DNA of 22,848 nucleotides, taken from assembly GCA_003254885.1 (NCBI GenBank), contig QANT01005897.1, positions 1-22,848 on the forward strand, read 5' to 3'. A model generated the notes under the pieces. The model had not been told where the DNA came from, searched no databases, and was given only the letters and a program-made list of their open reading frames with translations. The DNA is from Purshia tridentata. Taxonomy: Eukaryota; Streptophyta; Magnoliopsida; Rosales; Rosaceae. Both the position numbers and the translations under genes were made by a program. Shown here piece by piece: positions 15,510-22,848 of this stretch; within the stretch, counting starts at the first letter, position 1, and the number at the start of each line of letters is the position of its first letter.

Positions 15510-15515
15510 TTTATT
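15510..15515 (-). terminator. Poly(A) signal of the first CC-x8-CC gene
   Basis: TTTATT on the plus strand is AATAAA on the minus strand, 105 bp beyond the stop codon at 15621-15623. It lies only 89 bp from the polygalacturonase signal, so the two 3' UTRs may overlap. Confidence 0.45.
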
Positions 15516-15620
15516 ACATGAACGAGGGCAGAATTGAAACTGATCGAAACTCATATAATAAAGTGGCCTCATCATCAACCAAGCCGGACTCATCATGCTG
15601 ACCTCATTGACTTTGTATAT

Positions 15621-16025
15621 TCATGGCTTGCAACAGAACGACAACACAACCGAAATTTTACAGCAAAACCCTTTGTATATATTACGAGTTACATGAATTT
15701 TAGGAATAGGGAGGGGAATAGTATTAGTAGGCGTGTTAAGAATAGGAATAGGAATAGGAATAGTAGGCTTGTCAAGAATTCTAGGAGATTTGGGCTTTTC
15801 CCTAATGTTTGTTATTCGCTTTCTAGTAATAAAAACTTTGGGGATTTTTAGAAAATCACCATATGAAGGGGAAGACCAAGCGTGAGATGGAGGGAGAGAA
15901 AAAGAAAGAGGGTTTTCCTCATCAGCTTGCACTCCAACCCACACCACAAATGAAATTAATATCATCATCCTCATCACCTTCATCATCCACATGATTAGGC
16001 TCCTTGTATCTTCAACAGCTTTCAT
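15621..16025 (-). CDS. Unrecognised small secreted proline-rich protein with C-terminal CC-x8-CC motif (copy 1)
   Basis: Single-exon gene, 134 aa. I do not recognise the family. Residues 1-34 form a signal peptide with a hydrophobic core (MMILISFVVWVGVQA), predicted to be cut before DEEN. The mature part has an acidic start, the block SFSLPPSH, then YGDFLKIPK, a basic stretch, an Ile-Pro repeat (IPIPIPI and PLPIPKI) and the end FCCKISVVLSFCCKP with Cys 121, 122, 131 and 132. A paralog at 18342-18725 on the same strand shares the start (DTxSLIM), signal peptide, both blocks and the exact CC-x8-CC spacing. Together with a TATA box 52 bp upstream and a poly(A) signal downstream, this argues for a real gene. 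It is likely an apoplastic peptide or structural protein; the function is unknown. The Ile-Pro run is coded by a GGAATA microsatellite (15741-15763). Confidence 0.78.
   Translation of the reverse strand: MKAVEDTRSLIMWMMKVMRMMILISFVVWVGVQADEENPLSFSLPPSHAWSSPSYGDFLKIPKVFITRKRITNIREKPKSPRILDKPTIPIPIPILNTPTNTIPLPIPKIHVTRNIYKGFCCKISVVLSFCCKP
15741..15763. repeat. GGAATA hexanucleotide microsatellite inside the copy 1 coding region
   Basis: Nearly four units of AATAGG in a row. Read on the minus strand they code alternating Ile-Pro. The hexamer keeps the frame, so changes in copy number would alter the length of the Ile-Pro tract without breaking the protein. Copy 2 has no such run. Confidence 0.8.
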
Positions 16026-16076
16026 TCCACTCTTAAAATTCTATGCTATTTTGAGGCTGATATAAGAGCTAAAAGT

Positions 16077-16084
16077 TATATATA
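16077..16084 (-). promoter_or_regulatory. Probable TATA box of CC-x8-CC copy 1
   Basis: TATATATA starts 52 bp upstream of the ATG (16025). A matching CTATATATAG is found at the same relative place upstream of copy 2, which supports a shared core promoter. Confidence 0.55.
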
Positions 16085-16164
16085 GACTTTATAACTTATA
16101 TACAACTCGGAATGGGTTGCCATTTGTTTATGAAGGAGCTTTACGTTTTATTTTACTTTTCTTT

Positions 16165-16179
16165 GGGGACTTTTTGTCC
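16165..16179 (-). promoter_or_regulatory. Conserved palindrome GGGGACTTTTTGTCC upstream of copy 1
   Basis: An inverted repeat GGAC...GTCC, conserved as GGGGACTTCTTGTCC at 18835-18849 upstream of copy 2 while the surrounding bases have drifted. It may be a transcription-factor site; the factor is unknown. Confidence 0.4.
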
Positions 16180-16210
16180 ATCGGGGAGGCTCACGAGGGG
16201 AAGCCCCAAA

Positions 16211-16251
16211 ACACTAACCTGACCCCAAACGACGTAAAGCTATATATTATC
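16211..16251 (-). promoter_or_regulatory. Conserved distal promoter block of copy 1
   Basis: CACTAACC, GACCCCAA and AAGCTATATATTATC occur in the same order and spacing at 18872-18912 upstream of copy 2. The block is better conserved than its flanks. CACTAACC resembles MYB-type AC elements. Confidence 0.4.
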
Positions 16252-16415
16252 CTCAAAGATGATGTCGAAAGACTAGGCATGAATTAAGGAGTAAGTAATG
16301 AGAAAGGCCAAAATTAGCGAAACAATCAGCAAAAAATATCCTTCCCTAGCTTCACTCTCTTGGAGCCCTAAAGGGTGATGGTTATTATGTTTTATTTTCA
16401 AAAAATGATGGTTAT

Positions 16416-16932
16416 TTTGTTTTAGGCCAAATGACACTTTAATTTGGTCCCTGTACTTTTACTAAATTTTCACTTTTATTTTTGGCAATTTTGATCAAGT
16501 ACGTTGTATACGATATCAATTAAGTCCAAATATTTAAACGATGAAGTAAAATTTGACTTGAAAGCACGTACTTCACACATGATTGGTATTTCGAACAATT
16601 TTATCCCTCTAGATGCCTGTTTAAGCCCCTATTTGTCGTTTAGCATATTCAATTGATGTTGAAACTTAATATTTTTTCAAAATGGATTGCATAGAATGAC
16701 GAGTATGGCATACATATATAGGCATCCAGGTAGATTAAGATGTTCAAAATGCCACTCATGTGTAAAGCACATTAGATTTCCTATCATCAATTTAAACGAG
16801 GTTAACGATTTTGATTTAATTGTTATCGTATTTGAAGTACAGGACTAAAGTTGCCAAAGTTAAATGAACAAGACCAAAGTGGAAATTTCATGAAAGTATA
16901 GGGACTAAAAGTGTCATTTGGCCTTTGTTTTA
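16416..16932. mobile_element. Mutator-type MITE with 9-bp target site duplication
   Basis: The element spans 16425-16923 (499 bp). It starts GGCCAAATGACACTTT and ends AAAGTGTCATTTGGCC, with imperfect inverted arms of over 100 bp (TAGTCCCTATACTTT-like and GGCAACTTT-like inner parts match on both sides). TTTGTTTTA flanks both ends (16416-16424 and 16924-16932). A 9-bp duplication and long inverted ends are typical of Mutator-like elements. It has no coding capacity, so it is non-autonomous. The related segment near 19208-19230 lacks it. Confidence 0.85.
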
Positions 16933-17059
16933 TTAATTTTATTCTGTTTTAAGTAATTGAAAGGATGTATTTTAAAGACTTACATTTTTTTTTCAAGTTT
17001 ACATTCCTTTAGTTTGTGTGGGGAATTGAGTTATATGGTAATGTCGTATTCAATCTACC

Positions 17060-18200
17060 TATTGTGTGACAACTCGACTCCAAATTTGTTTGTAAATTTG
17101 AATTTGATTTTGTTTTGGATACAAATACGTACCGTTAAAATTATAGGCATACGCCAACGATTCACAAATCGGAATTAAGACAAGAAAGTTATAGATAATT
17201 TGGAGAAAAAACATATATAAAGGACCTGAATCCCCTTTCTATAGTCTCTCTGCACAGTCACGCACGCGTCAGACCCGTTTAGCCAAACTGACCGCCTGTT
17301 AATTTGCATGCATTTTATAAATTACAATGTGTACGTGGATTGATTTATGAGCATAATTCAACCTATGTTTGAAATGATGAAAGCAAAAGAGAATGTTCCC
17401 TAAGGTTTTAGGAGCTTCACTAAAAGTGAAATTAATTTCAAAGTTTATGAGCACTTGATATATTTGTTGCAAAAGTATTTACAAAAAAGTATAAGATTTA
17501 TGAATAAAGCATATCAATGATTCTTAGACCCTCGCACGACTAGCTTGTAGTACTCAGTGTGTACATACGATAGTTATTGGTTGCTTTACTTGTGCGTACG
17601 TTGATCTAGATGACTCCGCACAATTGTATGACTACCTTACTCCTGCTCTATTTATGTATTGATTAGCTCCATATTGGTGTATGATCAGCTTACTCTCGCT
17701 CTGTTTCTCGCTCTGTCTGGGTAAATGACTTATTTATCCTTGCTCTGTCTATGCATTGAGAAAGCTCCATATAGGCCTGTATGACCAGCTTATCTCACTC
17801 TGACTGTGCGATGGAAGAGTTTTACACAAGTCTATATATAACCATCTGTCTCTTAGCACTAGTGTGTTGTGTTGTACTTAATTAGCATGGTTTAGCATTA
17901 TCTTGATATATTAGCTTTTGTTGAGAGAAATCCTACGTTAAAAATGTGATGATTTTGTTAGTAGCTTATAAAAGTTTATGCTACTTTAGTTTTGACATGA
18001 ATATGTTTATCTAGCATGTTCTTATACAAAAGCTTGAGCATGATGATTTTGTAAATTATATTAATGTACTTTAACTATAATTTAGAGGAAATTGAAAATG
18101 AGGAAACCGTGCATGTTATTCTGGATAAATGAAGAAGGTCTTCAGTCCACACAATACAACCTGAAACTGCTATAACATATTGAGGTAGCCTATATGCTAC
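17060..18200. other. Spacer between the two small-protein genes
   Basis: No gene is seen. It contains a TATATAA at 17214-17220 followed by a C-rich stretch but no open frame, the tandem repeat at 17612-17855, and AT-rich sequence up to the copy 2 3' end. Confidence 0.45.
17612..17855. repeat. Degenerate tandem repeat of about 50 bp
   Basis: Four to five units share a pattern of GCTCCATAT..TGTATGA.CAGCTTA and CTC.CTCTG. The clearest pair is 17666-17703 and 17764-17802; weaker units begin near 17612 and 17718. No open frame runs through them. Confidence 0.55.
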
Positions 18201-18202
18201 TT

Positions 18203-18208
18203 TTTATT
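18203..18208 (-). terminator. Poly(A) signal of the second CC-x8-CC gene
   Basis: TTTATT on the plus strand reads AATAAA on the minus strand, 133 bp beyond the stop codon at 18342-18344. A signal is at a similar place in copy 1. Confidence 0.4.
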
Positions 18209-18341
18209 ACACCAAGTAAGGCGGAACTGAAATTTTACATATAAGAAAGAAGTTGCAAATATAATTGCACGATCGATAATGTGGCCTCCTCATGCTGTAC
18301 TCAGCTTATTGACTTCGCGCAACCATTTATGCACTCAATAA

Positions 18342-18725
18342 TTAATGCCCTTCATGCTTGCAACAGATCAACTTCACTAGCGGAATTTTACAACAAAACT
18401 TGCGTTTTTTACTAGATTTAAGAACTTTATGAGTAAAGGGGATGGGAAATTTAGGAATTTTATGAGGAACAGTAGGCACGTCATGAAGATCAGTGGGGTT
18501 TACTATTCGATTTCTAACAACAGAAAGTTTTGGTATTTTTAGCAGGGAGTCACCATATGGAAGGGAAGACAAAAGACGAGAAGGTATTTTGGAAGGGAGG
18601 TGAGATGGAGGGAGAGAAAAGGAAGGAGGTTCTTCCTCATCATCAGCTGCTTGCACTACAACCAACACAAATAAAATCCACACCATCGTCTTCATGATGA
18701 GGCTACTTGTGTCAATACCTTCCAT
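18342..18725 (-). CDS. Unrecognised small secreted proline-rich protein with C-terminal CC-x8-CC motif (copy 2)
   Basis: Single-exon gene, 127 aa, paralog of 15621-16025 on the same strand. Residues 1-26 are a signal peptide (core VWILFVLVVVQA). The mature chain starts ADDEEEPPSFSLPPSH, has a short insertion relative to copy 1 (LPSKIPSRLLSSL), then YGDSLLKIPK and NRI, a Pro/His/Lys-rich middle (PKFPIPF), and a basic segment KSSKKRK. It ends FCCKIPLVKLICCKHEGH with Cys 111, 112, 121 and 122. Signal peptide, motif order and cysteine spacing are kept while the middle has diverged, which suggests selection on the two ends. The basic run before FCC could be a processing site releasing a short cysteine peptide; this is inference. 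The function is unknown. Confidence 0.78.
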   Translation of the reverse strand: MEGIDTSSLIMKTMVWILFVLVVVQAADDEEEPPSFSLPPSHLPSKIPSRLLSSLPYGDSLLKIPKLSVVRNRIVNPTDLHDVPTVPHKIPKFPIPFTHKVLKSSKKRKFCCKIPLVKLICCKHEGH

Positions 18726-18784
18726 AGCTAGCTTCCTTTCCTCTCTTACAGTTCTTATTTGCTATTTTGAGGTTGGCATAGAGG

Positions 18785-18794
18785 CTATATATAG
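18785..18794 (-). promoter_or_regulatory. Probable TATA box of CC-x8-CC copy 2
   Basis: CTATATATAG starts 60 bp upstream of the ATG (18725), matching the TATA position of copy 1. Confidence 0.55.
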
Positions 18795-18834
18795 TTGTAG
18801 AATTTATTTTCAACTCATGCATTGGTTTCCATTT

Positions 18835-18849
18835 GGGGACTTCTTGTCC
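18835..18849 (-). promoter_or_regulatory. Conserved palindrome GGGGACTTCTTGTCC upstream of copy 2
   Basis: Counterpart of 16165-16179, with one base different in the central spacer and both GGAC/GTCC arms intact. Confidence 0.4.
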
Positions 18850-18871
18850 AATGGGAAGGTTCCCGAGGAAG

Positions 18872-18912
18872 ACACTAACCAGACCCCAACCAACGTCAAG
18901 CTATATATTATC
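18872..18912 (-). promoter_or_regulatory. Conserved distal promoter block of copy 2
   Basis: Counterpart of 16211-16251, with CACTAACC, GACCCCAA and AAGCTATATATTATC in the same order. Confidence 0.4.
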
Positions 18913-19028
18913 ATGAAAGGTGGATGTCTCCTATGATCAAGAAAGACGAGGCATTAAAAAAGAGAGTAATGAAATGAAACAAAATATGGTTATATTATTT
19001 TGTGGGATTTTATCATGAGAGATGTTCG

Positions 19029-19181
19029 AATTTTTTAATTTTGTAAACATCGACACAATGCCGAAATAGTGCATATATGGAGTAAATACAGATAATGTGC
19101 TATAACAAGTTTTGGATTTTGTGGCGAGATACTATTTATCCCATATCGACATTGTGTTGGCATCCACAAATTTTTAAAAAT
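19029..19181. mobile_element. Small MITE-like inverted repeat upstream of copy 2
   Basis: The left arm (about 19029-19070, containing CGACACAATGCCGA) and the right arm (about 19140-19181, containing TCGACATTGTGTTGGC) are imperfect reverse complements around a short AT-rich middle. The segment has no counterpart in copy 1, so it is probably an insertion. The family is unknown. Confidence 0.5.
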
Positions 19182-20230
19182 GCAATTATGCTCTAGAGGA
19201 CTGATTATTTTATTAATTTTATTCTGTTTAAGTATTGGAAAGGATGAATTTTTTAGACTATTTTTTTCAGTTTACATGTCTTCTCATGTGAGAAGTATGA
19301 CCTTTAGTTGTTGTGGGGAAGTTAGGCTACATTGCGTTTCTGTTTAATCAACCTTTGCTTAAGTTGTGACCTTTCGAGGTTAACATTATATCTGATAAAT
19401 GGCATCTCTTAGAATATTAGAAGTTTTTTCTTTTAAAAAAAAATAACGACATTCAATTCGTTATTTTTGAGCTTTTTGTGACTTTGTAACCACGTACGTG
19501 GACTCCAGCAAGCTCCAAATAGTGATTTTCGATCTATTATATATTGTTGAATATGCTAGCTAGTTCTTTAACTGGATCCTTCGCGGCATTATGTTCATAT
19601 TTTCTAGATGGATGGTCGAGTGGCCTATTTGGCTCTCTCCTGTTTGGGTAAATGGTGTCTTACAACATTAATTGCAGCCTAACATTATCTTTACTTACTG
19701 TGAAACTTTTGTTAATTTCTTTCAATTCCACATTTACAATGTTGGCTACATTGACCATAATATATAATCTTGGAGTTAACTTAGGTAACCCAAGTGATAA
19801 GATGATCAAGAAGGTGAAAAAATGAGTTATATATCATTAGGATAAGTACTGATACGAGCATCCATCGCCTTGCACCCTTCCTCTCCCATTCTCCTCGTGT
19901 ATTTCATTTATTTTTCACATCTTTGGTTCTCTTTATTAGTTTATTTTTCTTACAAAGAGTAGTACTATTAGTAATAGAGGCACCAACTATTATTCCGATA
20001 AATGTGAGTGTTTTATTTGTTCAATAACTGGACCTACTCTAGACACCAACAATGATACTAAGGGTCCATTTGGTTCACTGTTTTGGAGCTTATGTATAGA
20101 TATGAAATCCCATTCCAATTTTTAATATCTGTATTGGTGGCAGTCGGTTATCATTACATGAGTTTCAGATATCAATATAAGAGACATGATCTTATACCCT
20201 TCAACCCCCTTGGATATACATTCCCCCATT

Positions 20231-20264
20231 CATGTAACTGTACATGTAACTGTACATGTAACTG
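20231..20264. repeat. 12-bp tandem repeat CATGTAACTGTA
   Basis: Almost three exact copies in a row. A short frame would read it as Cys-Asn-Cys-Thr, but nothing else supports coding. Confidence 0.8.
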
Positions 20265-20388
20265 GTACATCGAGCAAATAGTTTTTATTAAGGGAGCTCT
20301 TGAGCATTCAATTGAAGTTTAGTTTTTAAGGTTCTGTTTGTATTTTAAAATTTAATGTATGGAAACACACACATATAAATATTATATA

Positions 20389-20406
20389 AATATATATATA
20401 TATATA
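20389..20406. repeat. AT dinucleotide microsatellite
   Basis: An uninterrupted TA run of about nine units within AT-rich sequence. Confidence 0.8.
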
Positions 20407-21024
20407 CATATTTAATTAGGTTGATAATGATTATAGAAAAATATTTTTTCTTCACCTTTAACTATGTGGTATAATAGGGTTGGAATTTGTTCAGTAATCG
20501 TACCGAACCATGCCTACCGACCAACTGACCGAGGCCGGTCGGAATATCAAAATGCCAACCACAATCGATTCGATGGTGGTCGATTATTGATTGTGTCAGA
20601 GGTGGTCGGTGTTGGTCGGTTGAAGTGAGAGTTGGTTTGGCTGCCCGGAATAGAGGGAGGCATAGAGACTGCGAGAAAGACTGGTGGTGGTGGTGGTGGA
20701 TATCGCAGGTAGTGTTCGGCAATGGAGATCGCAGGTGGTGCATGGTGACTGGTGATCAACCGAGTGAGACTGCGAGAGAGTGTGTGCGAGCTACGAGAGA
20801 TAGTGTGAGCAGAAAACTAGATTTTAATCCCTTGATAAGTTCAAGTTTAGATTAACACCTGATGTAAGATCAAAAATTGAATTTAGTCCTTTGACTCTAC
20901 GTCCATGTCAGCGTATATATTCCACATCAGATTTTTATTTTTTAATAATATTTTTGGTTTCCCTCTCCCTATAATACCCTTGTGATAATTTTTTTATTGT
21001 CATAATTAATTTCATTCAAAATTC

Positions 21025-21265
21025 AAAATGAATTTACATTTATTTGGTTGCTTAGATTTAGGGGCTTAATTAAGATGTTTGTCTGTAACCATTTTAATAT
21101 ATATTTAATTGACCTTAATATTAAAATGAATTTACATTTATTTGGTTGCTTAGATTTATGGGCTTAATTAAGATGTTTGTCTGTAAATTGATTGTTTTTC
21201 TCTTTCTAATATAAGTCCAGATTTTAATACACCATTTTAATATATATTTAATTGACCTTAATATT
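21025..21265. repeat. Duplicated 64-bp and 34-bp blocks inside the 1.4-kb element
   Basis: A 64-bp block at 21025-21088 recurs at 21123-21186 with one change. A 34-bp block at 21089-21122 recurs at 21232-21265. So an A-B unit of 98 bp was duplicated, and the second copy has 45 bp inserted between A and B. Confidence 0.85.
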
Positions 21266-21358
21266 ATTTACATACAAAACCTTAGCTCCCACAAAATCAA
21301 CCCAACCTGTAATTAATTACCCCAGCTGCAATATCCTAAATTTTCTCAAAGATTTAAA

Positions 21359-21466
21359 ACATGAAATTTAACATGCTAATCTTGGTTTAAAGAGAGAGGA
21401 GGGAGAATGCTTACATGAAATTTAACATGGTAATCTTAGTTTAAAGAGAGAGGAGGGAGAATGCTT
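21359..21466. repeat. 54-bp tandem duplication inside the 1.4-kb element
   Basis: Units 21359-21412 and 21413-21466 are adjacent and differ at two positions. Each ends GGGAGAATGCTT. Confidence 0.88.
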
Positions 21467-21570
21467 TGGATTCATAGACAACATGGATCCAATGGGTAAG
21501 GCAAAAATGGCAGCCAAGAGTTTTATATTGAAGTAAGGAGCTTGATCGGATTAGTTGGGGTGCCTGTGTA

Positions 21571-21740
21571 GATATTTTAATTGTGTTTGTTGTGTAGGTA
21601 TTTTAATTGGGGTTGTTGTTATATAAGTACACTTGTATAGGTACGCTAACAGGACACACTAGTGTAGGTACGCTAATAGGAACAGTATAGGTTAGGTATG
21701 CTAAAAGGTACACTAGTATATGTATTTTATTTAGGTATGT
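21571..21740. repeat. Degenerate TAGGTA-rich short repeats
   Basis: GTAGGTATTTTAATTG occurs twice. Several TAGGTACGCTAA / TAGGTATGCTAA variants follow, some beside ACTAGTGTAGG. These are imperfect short-period repeats. Confidence 0.55.
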
Positions 21741-21900
21741 TCTTTAAGTACTTTATTTTAATCATTTTTTTTAGTACATTTCTTGTATTTTATTTTTACT
21801 TTATTTATTTCTCTCGTTTTATACATAATAATTCTTAATCTTGATAATTAATTTTGTCTTTGGTAACTTTGCTTTTCTAAGTATAATATTTTGCATCATT

Positions 21901-22079
21901 ATAGGAGTCAATCAAGACAAATCAATCTTAAATTGGCTCTTACAAATAGAAAATATACAAAATTAAATATTTAAACACAAGGGTATAATTATAGGAGTCA
22001 ATTAAGGCAAATCAATCTTAAATTGGCTCTTACAAATGGAGAATATACAAAATTAAATATTTAAACACAAGGGTATTTT
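21901..22079. repeat. 90-bp tandem duplication inside the 1.4-kb element
   Basis: ATAGGAGTCAAT starts both units (21901 and 21991). The copies differ at only a few bases and end with CACAAGGGTAT. Confidence 0.88.
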
Positions 22080-22239
22080 GAGAACAAATAAAATAATTAA
22101 AATAATACAAAATAAATAAATATGAGTTGTAATATGAAGGCTGATGTGGAAATAGTCAAAGGACTAAAATCAATTTCTAATCTTACATCAGGTCTTATTT
22201 AATTTTTAATCTTATTGAAGGACTAAGATCTAAAAGCCT

Positions 22240-22848
22240 CTTAATTTTATATGGATTGACATATAAAGGAAAACAAAATTCCCAAAACTAAACATTGTCG
22301 CTCTTTCATTCTCTTAATTTATTCCAATAACAGTTTCATTTATAAGTAAAATAAATTTTCACCACCACATAAGGACAATGCTATTGCACCTAATTTCAAC
22401 ATAAATGTGGTTATTATTTCTATCTAACCTGCTTTTTAATTCGGCTACTCTTTCCAGTAGATCGAAGGCAAATTAGCATAGCAGTTGGACTGAAGAGTGC
22501 TTGAAGAAACCGCTAGTATCCTCGTCAAAGGTATGAATTAACCCCTCCTATAGTCAATGAATATCTGGTGTGAGTGGATAATATAAAATGAAAGATTTGG
22601 CCAGGTTAGAAATATTGATCTGACAACTGAATTAGAAATGCCCTACGAAAAAATTATCATGAAATGAATAATTATGAACAAAAAAGATTCTTCTCAAGTT
22701 ATACTAAGAGTCAGCCAAATGAAGCACATAGTCTTAGTGTCCTGTACAAGCATGTTGTACGTACACACCACTTTGAGGATAAATGGCAAATTAATTAAAC
22801 CAAAAATGACACAACACCACATTGGTTGTTTTTTTTTTTTTTTTTTTT
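22240..22848. other. Right edge, no supported gene
   Basis: AT-rich sequence. A less AT-rich stretch at about 22459-22530 is flanked by CCAG and by AAAG|GTATGA, like an internal or 5' UTR exon, but no open frame in it is convincing. The window ends in a T run (22830-22848), probably a contig edge. Confidence 0.35.

Larger units (their letters stand above)
15520..19800. repeat. Head-to-tail tandem duplication carrying the two CC-x8-CC genes
   Basis: Unit 1 is about 15.52-18.2 kb and unit 2 about 18.2-19.8 kb. Matches include the 3' flank (GTGGCCTC at 15564 and 18282), the coding region, the promoter and a distal stretch (TTATTAATTTTATTCTG at 16930 and 19212, then GGAAAGGATG-like and GTGGGGAA). 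Weaker similarity continues to about 19.7 kb. Unit 1 is longer partly because of the MITE and a local tandem repeat. The outer limits are approximate. Confidence 0.7.
19810..20815. other. Non-coding repeat-rich region
   Basis: No supported gene. It holds a possible transposon end (GGGTCCATTTGGTTCACTG near 20062), a 12-bp tandem repeat at 20231-20264, an AT microsatellite, and a stretch rich in CCGACC/GGTCGG with a short TGG run at about 20680-20700. Open frames here are short and low-complexity. Confidence 0.45.
20819..22231. mobile_element. 1.4-kb non-autonomous element with long terminal inverted repeats
   Basis: The left arm (20819-20912) and right arm (22140-22231) are imperfect inverted copies about 93 bp long. 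Both contain CACCTGATGTAAGAT-like and TTTAGTCCTTTGACT blocks and end at (C)ATGTCAGC / GCTGATGTGG. The interior has no coding region but three separate tandem duplications. I found no clear target duplication, so the superfamily is open; the long arms resemble Mutator-type or other foldback elements. Confidence 0.65.

Noticed and set aside
17214..17290. TATATAA followed by a C-rich stretch, as a promoter of a third gene
   Set aside because: No open frame of meaningful length follows on the plus strand.
18694..18936. Plus-strand 80-aa frame
   Set aside because: It is antisense to the start and promoter of CC-x8-CC copy 2, which has much better support.
20083..20322. 79-aa frame with a Cys-Asn-Cys-Thr repeat
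   Set aside because: The cysteines come from the 12-bp tandem repeat, and the frame starts beside a transposon-like end. No homolog or signal is seen.
20462..20855. Several overlapping frames in the GGTCGG-rich stretch
   Set aside because: Low-complexity sequence (His and Trp runs from TGG/CCA repeats) open in three frames at once, as expected for repeats.

Overview
This is a window of AT-rich nuclear DNA from a flowering plant, most likely a eudicot. The genes are split by many introns with GT-AG borders, the intergenic DNA is full of small inverted-repeat transposons, and the protein families are plant ones. It looks like draft assembly: there is a single N at 2870 with the same short sequence on both sides, and the window ends in a poly-T run.

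Layout, left to right. (1) 415-1803, plus: a three-exon gene for a secreted ATS3-type (embryo-specific protein 3, PLAT/LH2-like) protein of 164 aa. (2) About 1.97-3.7 kb: intergenic, with the assembly join. (3) 4051-8733, plus: a complete UAP56/DDX39-type DECD-box RNA helicase that I could join from 11 coding exons into exactly 427 codons. It has one GC-AG intron and an 11-nt last coding exon. (4) 9696-10505, plus: a two-exon phytocyanin of the early-nodulin-like type that has lost two copper ligands. (5) 12539-15305, plus: a nine-exon GH28 polygalacturonase with all four catalytic motifs, a 24-nt microexon and a possible extra first exon carrying only the ATG. (6) 15621-16025 and 18342-18725, both minus: two intronless tandem paralogs for small secreted proline-rich proteins that end in a CC-x8-CC motif. 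I do not recognise this family. (7) About 19.8-22.8 kb: no protein gene seen. It is mostly repeats, including a 1.4-kb element with long inverted ends and three internal tandem duplications.

The genes do not form a pathway. Several act at the cell surface or wall (ATS3-like, phytocyanin, polygalacturonase, the two small secreted proteins), while UAP56 is a nuclear mRNA splicing and export factor. The polygalacturonase and the first small-protein gene converge, with poly(A) signals about 90 bp apart.

The best candidate for something undescribed is the CC-x8-CC pair. Both coding regions, TATA boxes, a GGGGACTTYTTGTCC palindrome and a roughly 40-bp distal block are conserved between the copies. 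A Mutator-type MITE with a perfect 9-bp target duplication sits upstream of one copy, and the other copy still shows the empty site, which orders the two events.
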